The position numbers and the translations under genes were made by a program. 35,413 bases of DNA, from assembly GCA_016185205.1 (NCBI GenBank), contig JACPOA010000090.1, forward strand, positions 1 to 35,413. Direction: 5' to 3'. This stretch comes from Hyphomicrobiales bacterium. GTDB lineage: Bacteria > Pseudomonadota > Alphaproteobacteria > Rhizobiales > Xanthobacteraceae. The notes beneath the pieces are model-generated. The model made no database searches, was not told the origin of the DNA, and worked only from the letters and a program-made list of their open reading frames with translations. Below are positions 1 to 6,864 of this stretch, in pieces (position 1 is the stretch's first letter; every line of letters starts with the position of its first letter).

Positions 1-135
1 CTCGCCGTTCTGCGGCGACTTGCACTCAATATCGCTCGCGCTCATCCCGACACAAAGATCTCTTTGCGAGGCAAACTCAAACGGGCTGCCTGGGACGACA
101 GCTTCCTCGTCGATATGCTCCTGAACATGCGATAG
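1..135 (+). CDS. ISAs1-family transposase, C-terminal 44 residues (partial)
   Basis: Frame 1 is open from the first base to a TAG at 133-135. The visible peptide contains LALNIARAHPD, GKLKRAAWDDSFL and a final NMR. This matches the usual C-terminus of DDE transposases of the ISAs1 family, in which a conserved N-(I/L)-A-R block is followed by KxKRAxWDDxFL. The catalytic residues lie upstream, outside the window. The same strand carries a similar transposase start at the far right of the window, so the two elements are in direct orientation. Family recognition is by remembered motif only. Confidence 0.8.
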   Translation, partial: LAVLRRLALNIARAHPDTKISLRGKLKRAAWDDSFLVDMLLNMR

Positions 136-140
136 CCCTG
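1..140 (+). mobile_element. Right end of an ISAs1-family insertion sequence (truncated by window edge)
   Basis: The first 135 bases encode the end of an ISAs1-type transposase. The inferred right inverted repeat is 125-140, overlapping the stop codon. Its reverse complement, CAGGGCTATCGCATGT, matches CAGGGGAATCGCATGT at 35277-35292 in 14 of 16 positions. That second site lies just upstream of a transposase start at the other end of the window. The element boundary at 140 is therefore inferred from the paired repeat. The rest of the element lies outside the window. Confidence 0.75.
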
Positions 141-543
141 GCTTGCGGGGGAGGGTTGGGGAGGGGGCGCGTTCGATTGCTGCGGCAATTGTTTCCAATA
201 CGCCTTGCCGGTTCGTCATCACGTCGTAATTGTTGAACCGTAGAACGCGAAATCCTTTGGATTGAAACAAGGCCTCGCGTCTTGCATCGCGTTTCATTTG
301 TGCAGGCTCAAAGTGCTGTCCGCCGTCGATCTCAATGATGAGCTTTGCCGCGTGACAGACGAAATCGGCGATGTAGGGTCCGATCGGCGTCTGCCGTCGG
401 AAGCTGGCGCCATTCATCCGATGCGCTCGCAACGCGCTCCAAATCATCCGCTCGGCATCAGTCGAATCGCGCCGCAGCGATCGGGCGCGCGACCGCGTCT
501 TCGCGGCAACGTGCCATTTCGGCTGGGGTGCGGGTTCACTCAT
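1..543 (-). CDS. DUF559 (Vsr/restriction-endonuclease-like) domain protein, frame runs off the window
   Basis: The start is the ATG at 541-543, giving MSEPAPQPKWHVAAK. The protein continues with RRDSTDAERMIWSALR, SFRRQTPIGPYIADFVC, LIIEIDGGQH and RFNNYDVMTN, the typical order of DUF559 proteins. These are small proteins with an endonuclease-like fold whose cellular role is unproven. The putative active-site residues are the D of ADF and the EID of IIEIDGGQH. The family-like part ends near position 170, at about residue 125. The frame then stays open through a G-rich repeat and antisense through the IS end to the window edge, so the real C-terminus cannot be seen. It may have been extended or truncated by the IS insertion. 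Confidence 0.75.
   Translation of the reverse strand, partial: MSEPAPQPKWHVAAKTRSRARSLRRDSTDAERMIWSALRAHRMNGASFRRQTPIGPYIADFVCHAAKLIIEIDGGQHFEPAQMKRDARREALFQSKGFRVLRFNNYDVMTNRQGVLETIAAAIERAPSPTLPRKPGLSHVQEHIDEEAVVPGSPFEFASQRDLCVGMSASDIECKSPQNGE
145..168. repeat. G-rich dispersed repeat, copy 1
   Basis: A stretch starting GCGGGGGAGGGTTGGGGA is the inverted counterpart of the C-rich stretch at 566-589. The two copies flank the DUF559 gene. Translated, this repeat gives the familiar PSPTLPRK-type peptide seen at the ends of many alphaproteobacterial genes. Copy 1 begins only a few bases from the inferred IS end at 140. Confidence 0.6.
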
Positions 544-565
544 CGTCGCTCTCGTTACGCAGCAG

Positions 566-604
566 CCCCCTCCCTAACCCTCCCCCGCAAGCGGGGGAGG
601 GGAC
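566..604. repeat. C-rich/G-rich palindromic dispersed repeat, copy 2
   Basis: A run CCCTCCCTAACCCTCCCCCGC is followed at once by AAGCGGGGGAGGGGA, forming a short-looped hairpin. The first arm is the reverse complement of 145-168. The element lies between the DUF559 start and the end of pheS. Confidence 0.6.
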
Positions 605-645
605 GGGCTGAGTTCGCTGCGCTTCTGTGCGAAGCAGAAAGTGTT

Positions 646-1728
646 TCATGCGCTCAATCCCCCCGCCAGCGTCGGGAAGTCGAGCGGCCGAAAGCCGTAA
701 TGCGACAGCCAGCGCACGTCGGCCTCGAAGAAGGCGCGCAGGTCGTTCATGCCGTATTTCAGCATGGCGATGCGGTCGATGCCGACGCCCCAGGCGAAGC
801 CCTGGTACTCATCGGGATCGAGCCCGCAATTGCGCAGCACGTTGGGATGCACCATGCCGCAGCCGAGGATTTCCAGCCAATCCTCGCCCTCGCCAAATCT
901 GATTTCGCCCTTATCGCGCTTGCACTGGATGTCGACTTCCATCGACGGCTCGGTGAACGGGAAGAACGACGGGCGGAAGCGCATCTTCACGCTGTCGACC
1001 TCGAAGAACGCCTTGCAGAATTCCTCCAGGATCCATTTCAGGTGGCCGAGATGCGAGCCCTTGTCGATCACCAGGCCCTCGACCTGATGGAACATCGGCG
1101 TGTGCGTCTGATCGCTATCGCTGCGATAGGTGCGGCCGGGGCAGATCACGCGAATCGGCGGCTTCTGCGTCAACATGGTGCGCACCTGCACCGGCGAGGT
1201 GTGCGTGCGCAGCAGCAGGCGCGAGCCATCGGCTTTCGGCGGGAAATAGAAGGTGTCGTGCATCTCCCGCGCCGGATGGCCTTCCGGGAAATTCAGCTTG
1301 GTGAAGTTGTAGTCGTCGGTCTCGATGTCGGGCCCTTCGGCGACCGCGAAACCCATGTCGGCGAAAATGGCGGTGAGCTCGTCGATCACCTGGCTGATCG
1401 GATGCACGCGGCCGGTTTCGGTCGGCGGCTCGCGCACCGGCAGCGTGACGTCGACGGTCTCGCTGGTGAGACGCGCGTCGAGCGCCTGCGCGGCGAGCGA
1501 GTCTTTGGCGGCGGCGATGGCGACGCCGACGCGGTCCTTCAAGCCGTTGATCGCGGGCCCTTGCACCTTGCGCTCGTCCGGCGTCATCGAACCGAGCGTC
1601 TTGAGCAGCGCCGACACCGAGCCGCTCTTGCCGAGCGCGGCCACGCGCACGGCCTCCAGCGCCGCTTCGTCCTTGGCGGAGCCGATGGCGGCGAGCAGGT
1701 CTTTTTCCAGTTGCGCGATATTGTTCAT
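646..1728 (-). CDS. pheS: Phenylalanine--tRNA ligase alpha subunit
   Basis: PheS forms the catalytic half of the cytoplasmic alpha2-beta2 enzyme that charges tRNA-Phe with phenylalanine using ATP. The 360-residue product has the normal length. An N-terminal coiled-coil-like region comes first (residues 1-100), then the class II synthetase core. Recognisable core segments are [11 protein letters not shown], the motif 2 region [25 protein letters not shown] and the motif 3 region [18 protein letters not shown]. The gene lies downstream of infC-rpmI-rplT on the same strand, as in many bacteria, but a palindromic repeat (1750-1832) separates it from rplT. Its usual partner pheT does not follow directly. 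A DUF559 gene and an IS end occupy that place, so pheT must lie outside the window. Confidence 0.97.
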   Translation of the reverse strand: MNNIAQLEKDLLAAIGSAKDEAALEAVRVAALGKSGSVSALLKTLGSMTPDERKVQGPAINGLKDRVGVAIAAAKDSLAAQALDARLTSETVDVTLPVREPPTETGRVHPISQVIDELTAIFADMGFAVAEGPDIETDDYNFTKLNFPEGHPAREMHDTFYFPPKADGSRLLLRTHTSPVQVRTMLTQKPPIRVICPGRTYRSDSDQTHTPMFHQVEGLVIDKGSHLGHLKWILEEFCKAFFEVDSVKMRFRPSFFPFTEPSMEVDIQCKRDKGEIRFGEGEDWLEILGCGMVHPNVLRNCGLDPDEYQGFAWGVGIDRIAMLKYGMNDLRAFFEADVRWLSHYGFRPLDFPTLAGGLSA

Positions 1729-1749
1729 GGCGAGGCCATCTTATGCCTC

Positions 1750-1832
1750 GTCATGGCCGGGCTTGTCCCGGCCATCCACGTCTTGCTGGTACTAAGGAAG
1801 ACGTGGATGCCCGGCACAAGGCCGGGCATGAC
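1750..1832. repeat. GTCAT...ATGAC palindromic repeat, between rplT and pheS
   Basis: An imperfect inverted repeat of about 33 bases per arm. The left arm reads GTCATGGCCGGGCTTGTCCC then GGCCATCCACGTCTT; the right arm reads AAGACGTGGATGCCCGGCA then CAAGGCCGGGCATGAC. A close second copy lies at 28909-28994. The transcript would fold into a long stem-loop. Confidence 0.85.
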
Positions 1833-1845
1833 GACAACTAACGCC

Positions 1846-2205
1846 TTACGCCGGCAGCGCGGCCTTGGCCTTTTCCACGATCGCGGCGAAGGCCGCCGGC
1901 TCATGGATGGCAAGATCGGACAAAACCTTGCGATCGACAACGAGTCCAGACTTGGCCAGCCCGTCGATGAAGCGGCTGTAGTTGAGGCCGAATGGCCGCA
2001 CCGCGGCGTTCAGGCGCTGGATCCACAGCGCGCGGAAGGTGCGCTTGCGCCGCTTGCGGTCGCGGAAGGCGTATTGGTTGGCCTTCTCCACCGCCTGCTT
2101 GGCGACGCGGATCGTGTTCTTGCGGCGGCCGTAATAGCCCTTGGCGGCCTTGTAGACTTTCTTGTGCTTGGCGTGGGCGGTGACGCCGCGCTTGACGCGA
2201 GACAT
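1846..2205 (-). CDS. rplT: 50S ribosomal protein L20
   Basis: L20 binds 23S rRNA early in large-subunit assembly. The 119-residue product starts [19 protein letters not shown] and contains [20 protein letters not shown] and [20 protein letters not shown], diagnostic of L20. It is very basic and has the usual family length. A good ribosome site, AGGAG, lies at 2212-2216, six bases before the ATG. It follows rpmI by 72 bases and is expected to be co-transcribed with it. Any autoregulatory leader structure was not identified. Confidence 0.98.
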   Translation of the reverse strand: MSRVKRGVTAHAKHKKVYKAAKGYYGRRKNTIRVAKQAVEKANQYAFRDRKRRKRTFRALWIQRLNAAVRPFGLNYSRFIDGLAKSGLVVDRKVLSDLAIHEPAAFAAIVEKAKAALPA

Positions 2206-2277
2206 GGGTGAACTCCTTGCAGTTCGTGCAAATGATCGAGGGGGACAACGGCGGCTGGCGGCCGCCCGGAATACGGA

Positions 2278-2478
2278 TCAGCCGTTGGGCAGAAAGTATT
2301 TCTTGATGTTGTCGCCGTCGGTCTTGAACAGCACCTTGGTGCCGCGATGTTCGCGGATCTGCTTGGTGGTCCGCTTGATCATGCCGTGGCGTTTGCCGGA
2401 CTGCTGGTACTTCACCTTGCCCGACGCGGTGATCTTGAAGCGCTTTTTAGCGCCCGATTTGGTCTTCAGCTTGGGCAT
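2278..2478 (-). CDS. rpmI: 50S ribosomal protein L35
   Basis: L35 is a small basic protein of the large ribosomal subunit. The 66-residue product begins [20 protein letters not shown] and ends KKYFLPNG, a full-length match to the family. The ATG at 2476-2478 was chosen because it gives the conserved MPKLKTKS start and has GAGGAG at 2485-2490, six bases upstream. A longer in-frame start at 2538 would add twenty unrelated residues. infC, its usual neighbour, lies about 770 bases further upstream, with a gene on the opposite strand between them. rpmI-rplT therefore probably has its own promoter. Confidence 0.97.
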   Translation of the reverse strand: MPKLKTKSGAKKRFKITASGKVKYQQSGKRHGMIKRTTKQIREHRGTKVLFKTDGDNIKKYFLPNG

Positions 2479-2796
2479 TTTGCTCTCCTCATCGGCGCGC
2501 TGCGGACATAAGTCCGCATGGCCAGGATGTGCTCGCAAGACAAAAGTCTGGAGCGGGTGCTCGGGATTGAGCGGGTATCGCCGCCACGGCAGCCCTTAAT
2601 CAGCCGGGCGGCGAAGGGCGGCGTTATGGCAGAGGCGGCCGCAGCTTGCAACCGCGCGCCCGGCCAGGGGCGTTAATCGCCCTTGGCGCAGGAATCGGAT
2701 TGCGAGGATAAAGTTAGCCTTAGTTTTGCGGGTATTTCGTCACTGATTGGTCGTGAAATCAGGTCAGAAACCGCGACCAACAGGGAGTTCGTCGCC
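2479..2796. other. Intergenic region between divergent rpmI and the secreted protein
   Basis: About 318 bases separate two divergent starts. They should hold the rpmI-rplT promoter (minus) and the promoter of the gene at 2797 (plus). I see the rpmI ribosome site and an inverted pair TTGGTCG / CGACCAA near 2751-2782. I see no convincing -35/-10 pair and no coding sequence. Confidence 0.4.
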
Positions 2797-3183
2797 ATGC
2801 GACACGTTAGGAATTCGGCGCTGTTTGCCGCCCTGCTATTGGGTTTGGCGGGCTTGGCCAGCATGGGCACCCCATCCGAGGTATCGGCCGCCGAGGTGGA
2901 CGGCACGTGGAGCGTGCTGATCATCACCGAAAAGGGCGAGTGCGACGCCGCTTACCGATACGCCGTGAAGATCGCGAACGGCCAGGTCAGCTATGCCGGC
3001 GATGCGTCGGTCGATATGGCCGGTACGGTGGCGCCGAACGGGGCGGTCAAGGTCAACCTCCGGCTCGGCGACAAGGGCGCCAACGGCACCGGCCGCCTGT
3101 CCGGACAAGCCGGCACCGGCACCTGGCACGGCGCCGGCTCGGGAAGTAGCTGTGCCGGCCGTTGGGAAGCCGAGCGAAGATAG
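2797..3183 (+). CDS. Small secreted protein of unknown function
   Basis: I do not recognise a named family. The 128-residue product starts with MRHVRNS and a hydrophobic stretch (residues 8-23), then SEVSAAEVDG, consistent with a Sec signal peptide cleaved after about residue 32. The mature part is about 96 residues, rich in Gly, Ala, Ser and Thr, with alternating polar and hydrophobic residues suggesting beta strands. Two Cys, at residues 49 and 119, could form a disulfide in the periplasm. The ATG at 2797 was chosen over an in-frame start at 2683 because it begins the signal peptide and has GGGAG about ten bases upstream. It sits on the opposite strand inside the infC-rpmI-rplT cluster and converges with infC. 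Confidence 0.75.
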   Translation: MRHVRNSALFAALLLGLAGLASMGTPSEVSAAEVDGTWSVLIITEKGECDAAYRYAVKIANGQVSYAGDASVDMAGTVAPNGAVKVNLRLGDKGANGTGRLSGQAGTGTWHGAGSGSSCAGRWEAERR

Positions 3184-3185
3184 GC

Positions 3186-3246
3186 TTGTCCCGGGTCTGC
3201 AGCGCATCACTTCGCTGGCGCTTCGTGCTGCGCCGCATCCGGGGAA
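3186..3246. repeat. Short palindrome-rich repeat between convergent genes
   Basis: This spacer contains GTCCCGGGTCTGCAGCGCAT and ends GCTGCGCCGCATCCGGGGA. That end closely resembles GCTGCGCCGCGTCCGGGGA at 21467-21485. It lies between the convergent ends of the secreted protein and infC and could serve as a bidirectional terminator-like structure. Confidence 0.45.
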
Positions 3247-3251
3247 AGGCG

Positions 3252-3791
3252 CTAGCGCGGCGCCAGCAGCATGACCATCTGGCGCCCTTCGAAGCGCGGC
3301 TCCGATTCGATCTTGGCGATCGGCGCGGTGTCGGTTTTCACGCGGTCGAGCAATTTATAGCCAAGCTCCTGGTGCGCCATTTCGCGGCCGCGGAAGCGCA
3401 AGGTGATCTTGACCTTATCGCCCTCTTCGAAGAAGCGCTTCATCGAGCGCATCTTCACGTCGTAATCGTGGTCGTCGATCATCGGCCGGAGCTTGATCTC
3501 CTTGATCTCGACGACTTTCTGCTTTTTGCGGGCTTCGGCGGCTTTCTTCTGCGCCTGGAATTTGTATTTGCCGAAATCCAGGATCTTGCAGACCGGCGGG
3601 GTCGTATTGGGAGAAATCTCCACCAAATCGAGCCCGGCCGCTTCCGCCATGCTCATGGCGGTTTGGAAATCGACGACACCTTTGTTGTCGCCGGTACTAT
3701 CGATCAGCTGAACCTCTCGGGCGCGGATCTCCTCGTTGATGCGCGGGCCGTCCTTTTGGGCGGGCAGCGCGGACTTCATCGGACGACGAAT
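3252..3791 (-). CDS. infC: Translation initiation factor IF-3, probable ATT start
   Basis: IF-3 binds the 30S subunit, blocks premature 50S joining and checks start-codon/initiator-tRNA pairing. The product contains [56 protein letters not shown] and [11 protein letters not shown], covering both IF-3 domains. I placed the start at ATT (3789-3791), giving (M)RRPMKSALP. This reproduces the MRRP start I recall for related IF-3 proteins and puts GAGGAG (3801-3806) nine bases upstream. With ATT the protein is 179 residues. An upstream ATG at 3818 would put that ribosome site inside the gene, and the ATG at 3777-3779 is too far from it. A rare ATT start is the classic autoregulatory device of infC. 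Confidence 0.95.
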   Translation of the reverse strand: MRRPMKSALPAQKDGPRINEEIRAREVQLIDSTGDNKGVVDFQTAMSMAEAAGLDLVEISPNTTPPVCKILDFGKYKFQAQKKAAEARKKQKVVEIKEIKLRPMIDDHDYDVKMRSMKRFFEEGDKVKITLRFRGREMAHQELGYKLLDRVKTDTAPIAKIESEPRFEGRQMVMLLAPR

Positions 3792-3800
3792 GGCTACTAT

Positions 3801-3806
3801 CTCCTC
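3801..3806 (-). promoter_or_regulatory. Shine-Dalgarno GAGGAG that selects the ATT start of infC
   Basis: The minus strand reads GAGGAG, then nine bases, then ATT CGT CGT CCG. No ATG or GTG in frame lies at normal spacing. This site is the main sequence argument for a non-canonical infC start. Confidence 0.6.
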
Positions 3807-3824
3807 ATGCTGTTGCAACGGGTA

Positions 3825-3853
3825 AAGATTGGTAGAAACGGCGAATAAGTCAA
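3825..3853 (-). promoter_or_regulatory. Candidate sigma-70-type promoter for infC
   Basis: The minus strand shows TTGACT (3848-3853), a 17-base spacer and AATCTT (3825-3830). The -35 match is good and the -10 is moderate. The predicted transcript would have a leader of roughly 25-30 bases before the ATT start. It was found by eye only. Confidence 0.4.
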
Positions 3854-3916
3854 CGCGGTTCCAGCGCTATTGTCGATAGCAGGCCTGGAATTCGTGCTCA
3901 AACCGTTCAAAATCCA

Positions 3917-5239
3917 CTAATTTTGCCTACCCTGCGGCACTAAAACCGGGGTCTGGCCGCGCCCGGCGATCTCGCCATAGAGCCGCAGCGTCTGCTCGGC
4001 GACGCCGGCCGCGTTGAAATGGTCGAGTACCCAGTCGCGCCCGCGCTGGCCCATGGCGCCGCGCACCGGCTCGCCCAGGGAAAACAGCCGCAGCAAGGCC
4101 GCCGCCAGCGCGGCATCGTCGCCGGAATGAAAGCGCAGGCCGGTGGCCCGGCTCTCCGGCACCGCCGGCGAAGTCAGCACCACGTCCGGCCCGGCGGCGA
4201 GATCGGACACGATCAACGGCCGCGCCATCGCCTGCGCTTCCAGGATCGCGCGCTGCACGCCTTCCGGCTGCACCGCGCCCGACACCACCACCGACGCGGC
4301 GGCATAGGCGGCCGGCATGTCGCTGACCGGCGCCGCCATGCGGATGACGTCCATGGTGCCGGTCGTGAGCACCAGGTCCCACAGTTCGCCGGTGTAATGG
4401 GTGCGGCCGCGGTCCTCGCCGACAAAGACGCAGAGGAAGTGCTTCAGCCCCATGTCCTTGAGCCGGCGTACCGCCTTGACCACCACGTGATGACCTTTTC
4501 GGCGCAGGATGCGGCCGCTGATCAGGATCACCTTGGTGTCGTGCTTGACGCCCCAGGCGCGGCGCACCGCCTCGACGCGCTCGGGCGCGACGGTCGCCGG
4601 GTTGAACTGCTCGAAGTCGATGCTGCACGGCACCACCGCGATACGCTGCCATGGCGTGCCGTAGCGGTCGTTGACCAATTGCGCGAGCTGCTCGCTGACC
4701 GCGACGACGCGGTCGCCGCGCGCCATGATGCCGTTGTACAGATGCTTGAAGATGTTCTGTTCGCGAAAGCCCTTGTACCAGCTGGTCACGAACGGAACGC
4801 CGCGCGCACGCGCGGCGATCAAGGCGCTCCAGGCGCCGGCGCGGCCGAGCGCATGGATGACGTCGCATCGGCGTTCGCGCGCCAGCCGGATCAGGACGGC
4901 GGCATTGCGCAGCATCCGAAGCGGATTGTTGCTGGCGACATCGAGCGCGATGAATTCGCCGCCGGCCGCGGTGACGTCGGCGACCAAGCGGCCGGCGCGT
5001 GAGACCACGATGGCGCGGTGGCCGGCTTGGCGCAAAATGCGCGTGAGCTCGATCGCGCCGGCATCGGCGGCGCCGCCATCGAGCGTGGGCACCACGATGA
5101 GCACGGTGATCGGCGCGCGCGCGGCGTCCTTGGCGGGGGCTTTGCTGCGATCGGGACGGGATTTGACGGAGGCGGCGCGTGCATTCACCGGGCTGCGATT
5201 CTTGACGGCCGGCGATTCAGGCGCGGAAAAATTCGACAT
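3917..5239 (-). CDS. GT4-family glycosyltransferase (copy 1 of a tandem pair)
   Basis: This is a retaining GT-B glycosyltransferase that would transfer a sugar from a nucleotide-sugar donor to an unknown acceptor, probably a surface polysaccharide or glycolipid. The 440-residue product has an N-terminal Rossmann domain (VVPTLDGGAADAG, CDVIHALGRAGAW), the inter-domain segment AVVPCSIDFEQFNP, and the C-terminal donor domain (RILRRKGHHVVVKAV). The EX7E motif is present as E-GVQRAIL-E followed by AQAMARP. The ATG at 5237-5239 (MSNFSAPES) was chosen because the longer frame to 5299 runs into a palindromic repeat. The next gene upstream on the same strand, at 5584-6786, is a clear paralog. Donor and acceptor cannot be read from sequence. 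Confidence 0.85.
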   Translation of the reverse strand: MSNFSAPESPAVKNRSPVNARAASVKSRPDRSKAPAKDAARAPITVLIVVPTLDGGAADAGAIELTRILRQAGHRAIVVSRAGRLVADVTAAGGEFIALDVASNNPLRMLRNAAVLIRLARERRCDVIHALGRAGAWSALIAARARGVPFVTSWYKGFREQNIFKHLYNGIMARGDRVVAVSEQLAQLVNDRYGTPWQRIAVVPCSIDFEQFNPATVAPERVEAVRRAWGVKHDTKVILISGRILRRKGHHVVVKAVRRLKDMGLKHFLCVFVGEDRGRTHYTGELWDLVLTTGTMDVIRMAAPVSDMPAAYAAASVVVSGAVQPEGVQRAILEAQAMARPLIVSDLAAGPDVVLTSPAVPESRATGLRFHSGDDAALAAALLRLFSLGEPVRGAMGQRGRDWVLDHFNAAGVAEQTLRLYGEIAGRGQTPVLVPQGRQN

Positions 5240-5270
5240 AACGTCACGACCTCGAAACGACGGGCGCCGA

Positions 5271-5347
5271 CTAGTGTGGTGGATTTGATGTTCCTCCAAT
5301 CATTGCGGCAAGTTCGAAGAGGAACTTCAAATCCTAAACCACACTAG
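5271..5347. repeat. CTAGTG...CACTAG palindrome A
   Basis: The left arm begins CTAGTGTGGTGGATTTGATG, then TTCCTC. The right arm is GAGGAACTTCAAATCCTAAA then CCACACTAG. The arms are about 27-29 bases with a few mismatches and a loop near 20 bases. Palindrome B, with the same CTAGTG/CACTAG termini, follows 13 bases later. Confidence 0.85.
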
Positions 5348-5360
5348 AATCATTAAGTTG

Positions 5361-5436
5361 CTAGTGTCCCTTTGATTCCGAAGTTCGCATCAGAGGGTGC
5401 TGCAGGGACGTGCGAACTTCGGAATCGGGACACTAG
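5361..5436. repeat. CTAGTG...CACTAG palindrome B
   Basis: The left arm runs from CTAGTGTCCCTTTGATTCCG into AAGTTCGCA. The right arm runs from TGCGAACTTCGGAATCGGGA into CACTAG. The arms are about 27-29 bases. The internal arm sequence differs from palindrome A, but the termini are shared, which suggests one family of mobile palindromes. Confidence 0.85.
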
Positions 5437-5583
5437 CCGCTCATGCATGTGCGAAGACAGTATAGCCTGGCTTGCATTCACGACGATCAGGCGAAGACGA
5501 CATCGTTAATCGCAAACCGTGCCGCTCGCTTTATTCATTAACCGCGCTTAACGCGACATGAAACGCTTGCAGCCGTGCCTTGC

Positions 5584-6786
5584 TCAGGCATCGCGTGCCA
5601 GCAGCGACGTATAGACCCCGCGAATGGCCTCGGCAACGCTTTGCGGGGAAAACGCGAAGTCGGCGAATTGGCGCGCGCGCGCGCCCAGCGCCTCGTAAGC
5701 CGTGGCGTCGAGCGCAAGTACTGCGCCGAGCGCGCGCGCCAATTGGCCGACATCGCCCGGCCGTACTAGCCAGCCGGTGCGCAATTCATCGCGCATGCGC
5801 GGGGGACACAACACGTTTTCCGGCAACACGCCGACCGCGGTCGCGACCACCGGCCGGCCGAGCGCCTGCGCCTCGATGAGACTGCGGCCGGACTGAGGCG
5901 GTTGCAAGGCAGTCACCACCACCACATCGGCGGCGACGAGCGCGACCGGCATGTCGAGGCAAGATCCGGTAAAGCGGCAGAGCGTGTCGATGCCATGCAC
6001 ACGCGCGCGCCGGCGCAACGCGCGCGCATAACGCGCCTGACCGCGCTCGTCGCCGGCGAACACGAATATGACATTGCGATCGCCGTCGCCGACCAGCAGA
6101 CGCGCGGCGTCGATCATGGTCATCTGCCCGTTCCACGGCGCGATCTCACCCGGGATCAGCACCACGCGCATCTGCGGAAGAACGCCCCAGGCGCGGCGCA
6201 ATGCGGCGACGCGATCGGCACTCACCGCTGCCGGACTGAACATGGCGGTGTCGATCGCGCGCGGGATCACGCTGATGCGTTCGGGTGGAATTTTATGGCG
6301 CGCGATCATCGCATGCGAGACATAGCTCGACGGCGCGATCACCCGGTCGCCGCGCGCGAGCGAGCGGCCGAACAGGTTGCCGGGCCAGGAACCCGCCCTC
6401 AGCCGGTCGGGAAACGAGGTGACCAGGAATACCGGCATGCGCTGGGTGGCGGCGAGCGCGCTGCGGGCGCTAGCCGCGCTGTGCGCGTGGATAATGTCGA
6501 TGCGATCGGCGGCGATCAACTTGGCCAGCAGCCGCGCATTGCCGCGGATGCGCAGCGGATTGATCGTGTCGTTCGGCATCGGCAGCCATTCGCCGCCGAA
6601 GGCGCGCAACTCGCCGAGCAACGGGCCGTCGTCGCCGGCCACGATGGCGCGGGCGCCGGACTGCAGCAAAGTGAGTGCTATATCCACCGCGGCGCGGCCG
6701 AGCGGGTCGTCGCGCAGCGCCGGCACCAGCTGCAAGATGGTGGCGCCGGCGAGCGAGCGCGGCTTGTTGCGGGCGACAGAGCTCAT
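5584..6786 (-). CDS. GT4-family glycosyltransferase (copy 2), degenerate EX7E
   Basis: A second GT-B type glycosyltransferase of 400 residues, paralogous to the gene at 3917-5239. The shared blocks are NPLRIRGN (NPLRMLRN), ALARGDRVIAPSS (IMARGDRVVAVSE), RRAWGV, and FAGDERGQARY (FVGEDRGRTHY). Where copy 1 has E at the first position of EX7E, this copy has P (PQSGRSLIE), so only the second Glu remains. Substrate is unknown and activity may be altered. The ATG at 6784-6786 (MSSVARNK) was chosen because AAGGG lies about eight bases upstream; ATG at 6810 and TTG at 6825 are alternatives. It is divergent from the alpha/beta hydrolase. Confidence 0.85.
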   Translation of the reverse strand: MSSVARNKPRSLAGATILQLVPALRDDPLGRAAVDIALTLLQSGARAIVAGDDGPLLGELRAFGGEWLPMPNDTINPLRIRGNARLLAKLIAADRIDIIHAHSAASARSALAATQRMPVFLVTSFPDRLRAGSWPGNLFGRSLARGDRVIAPSSYVSHAMIARHKIPPERISVIPRAIDTAMFSPAAVSADRVAALRRAWGVLPQMRVVLIPGEIAPWNGQMTMIDAARLLVGDGDRNVIFVFAGDERGQARYARALRRRARVHGIDTLCRFTGSCLDMPVALVAADVVVVTALQPPQSGRSLIEAQALGRPVVATAVGVLPENVLCPPRMRDELRTGWLVRPGDVGQLARALGAVLALDATAYEALGARARQFADFAFSPQSVAEAIRGVYTSLLARDA

Positions 6787-6864
6787 CGCAAAGCCCTTGC
6801 GTTCCGGCATGGCTTGCGGCGACAAAGTGCGGACACTGAAATCATGATTCTGGCCCGAGCACGC

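Larger units (their letters stand above)
5240..5583. other. Intergenic spacer with two palindromes
   Basis: These 344 bases separate the two glycosyltransferase genes. The left half is taken up by the two long palindromes described separately. The right half (5437-5583) is less GC-rich and shows no coding sequence or convincing promoter. Any transcript running from the upstream copy into the downstream copy would have to pass both stem-loops. Confidence 0.6.

Noticed and set aside
262-2211. A very long open frame on the plus strand (649 codons)
   Set aside because: It is antisense to pheS and rplT and crosses two repeats. The translation is a low-complexity Arg/Ala/Gly shadow typical of high-GC DNA. 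pheS and rplT are unambiguous.
5902-6843. Upstream part of the plus-strand frame that ends in the alpha/beta hydrolase
   Set aside because: This part is the antisense of the second glycosyltransferase. The hydrolase fold starts only near 6865.
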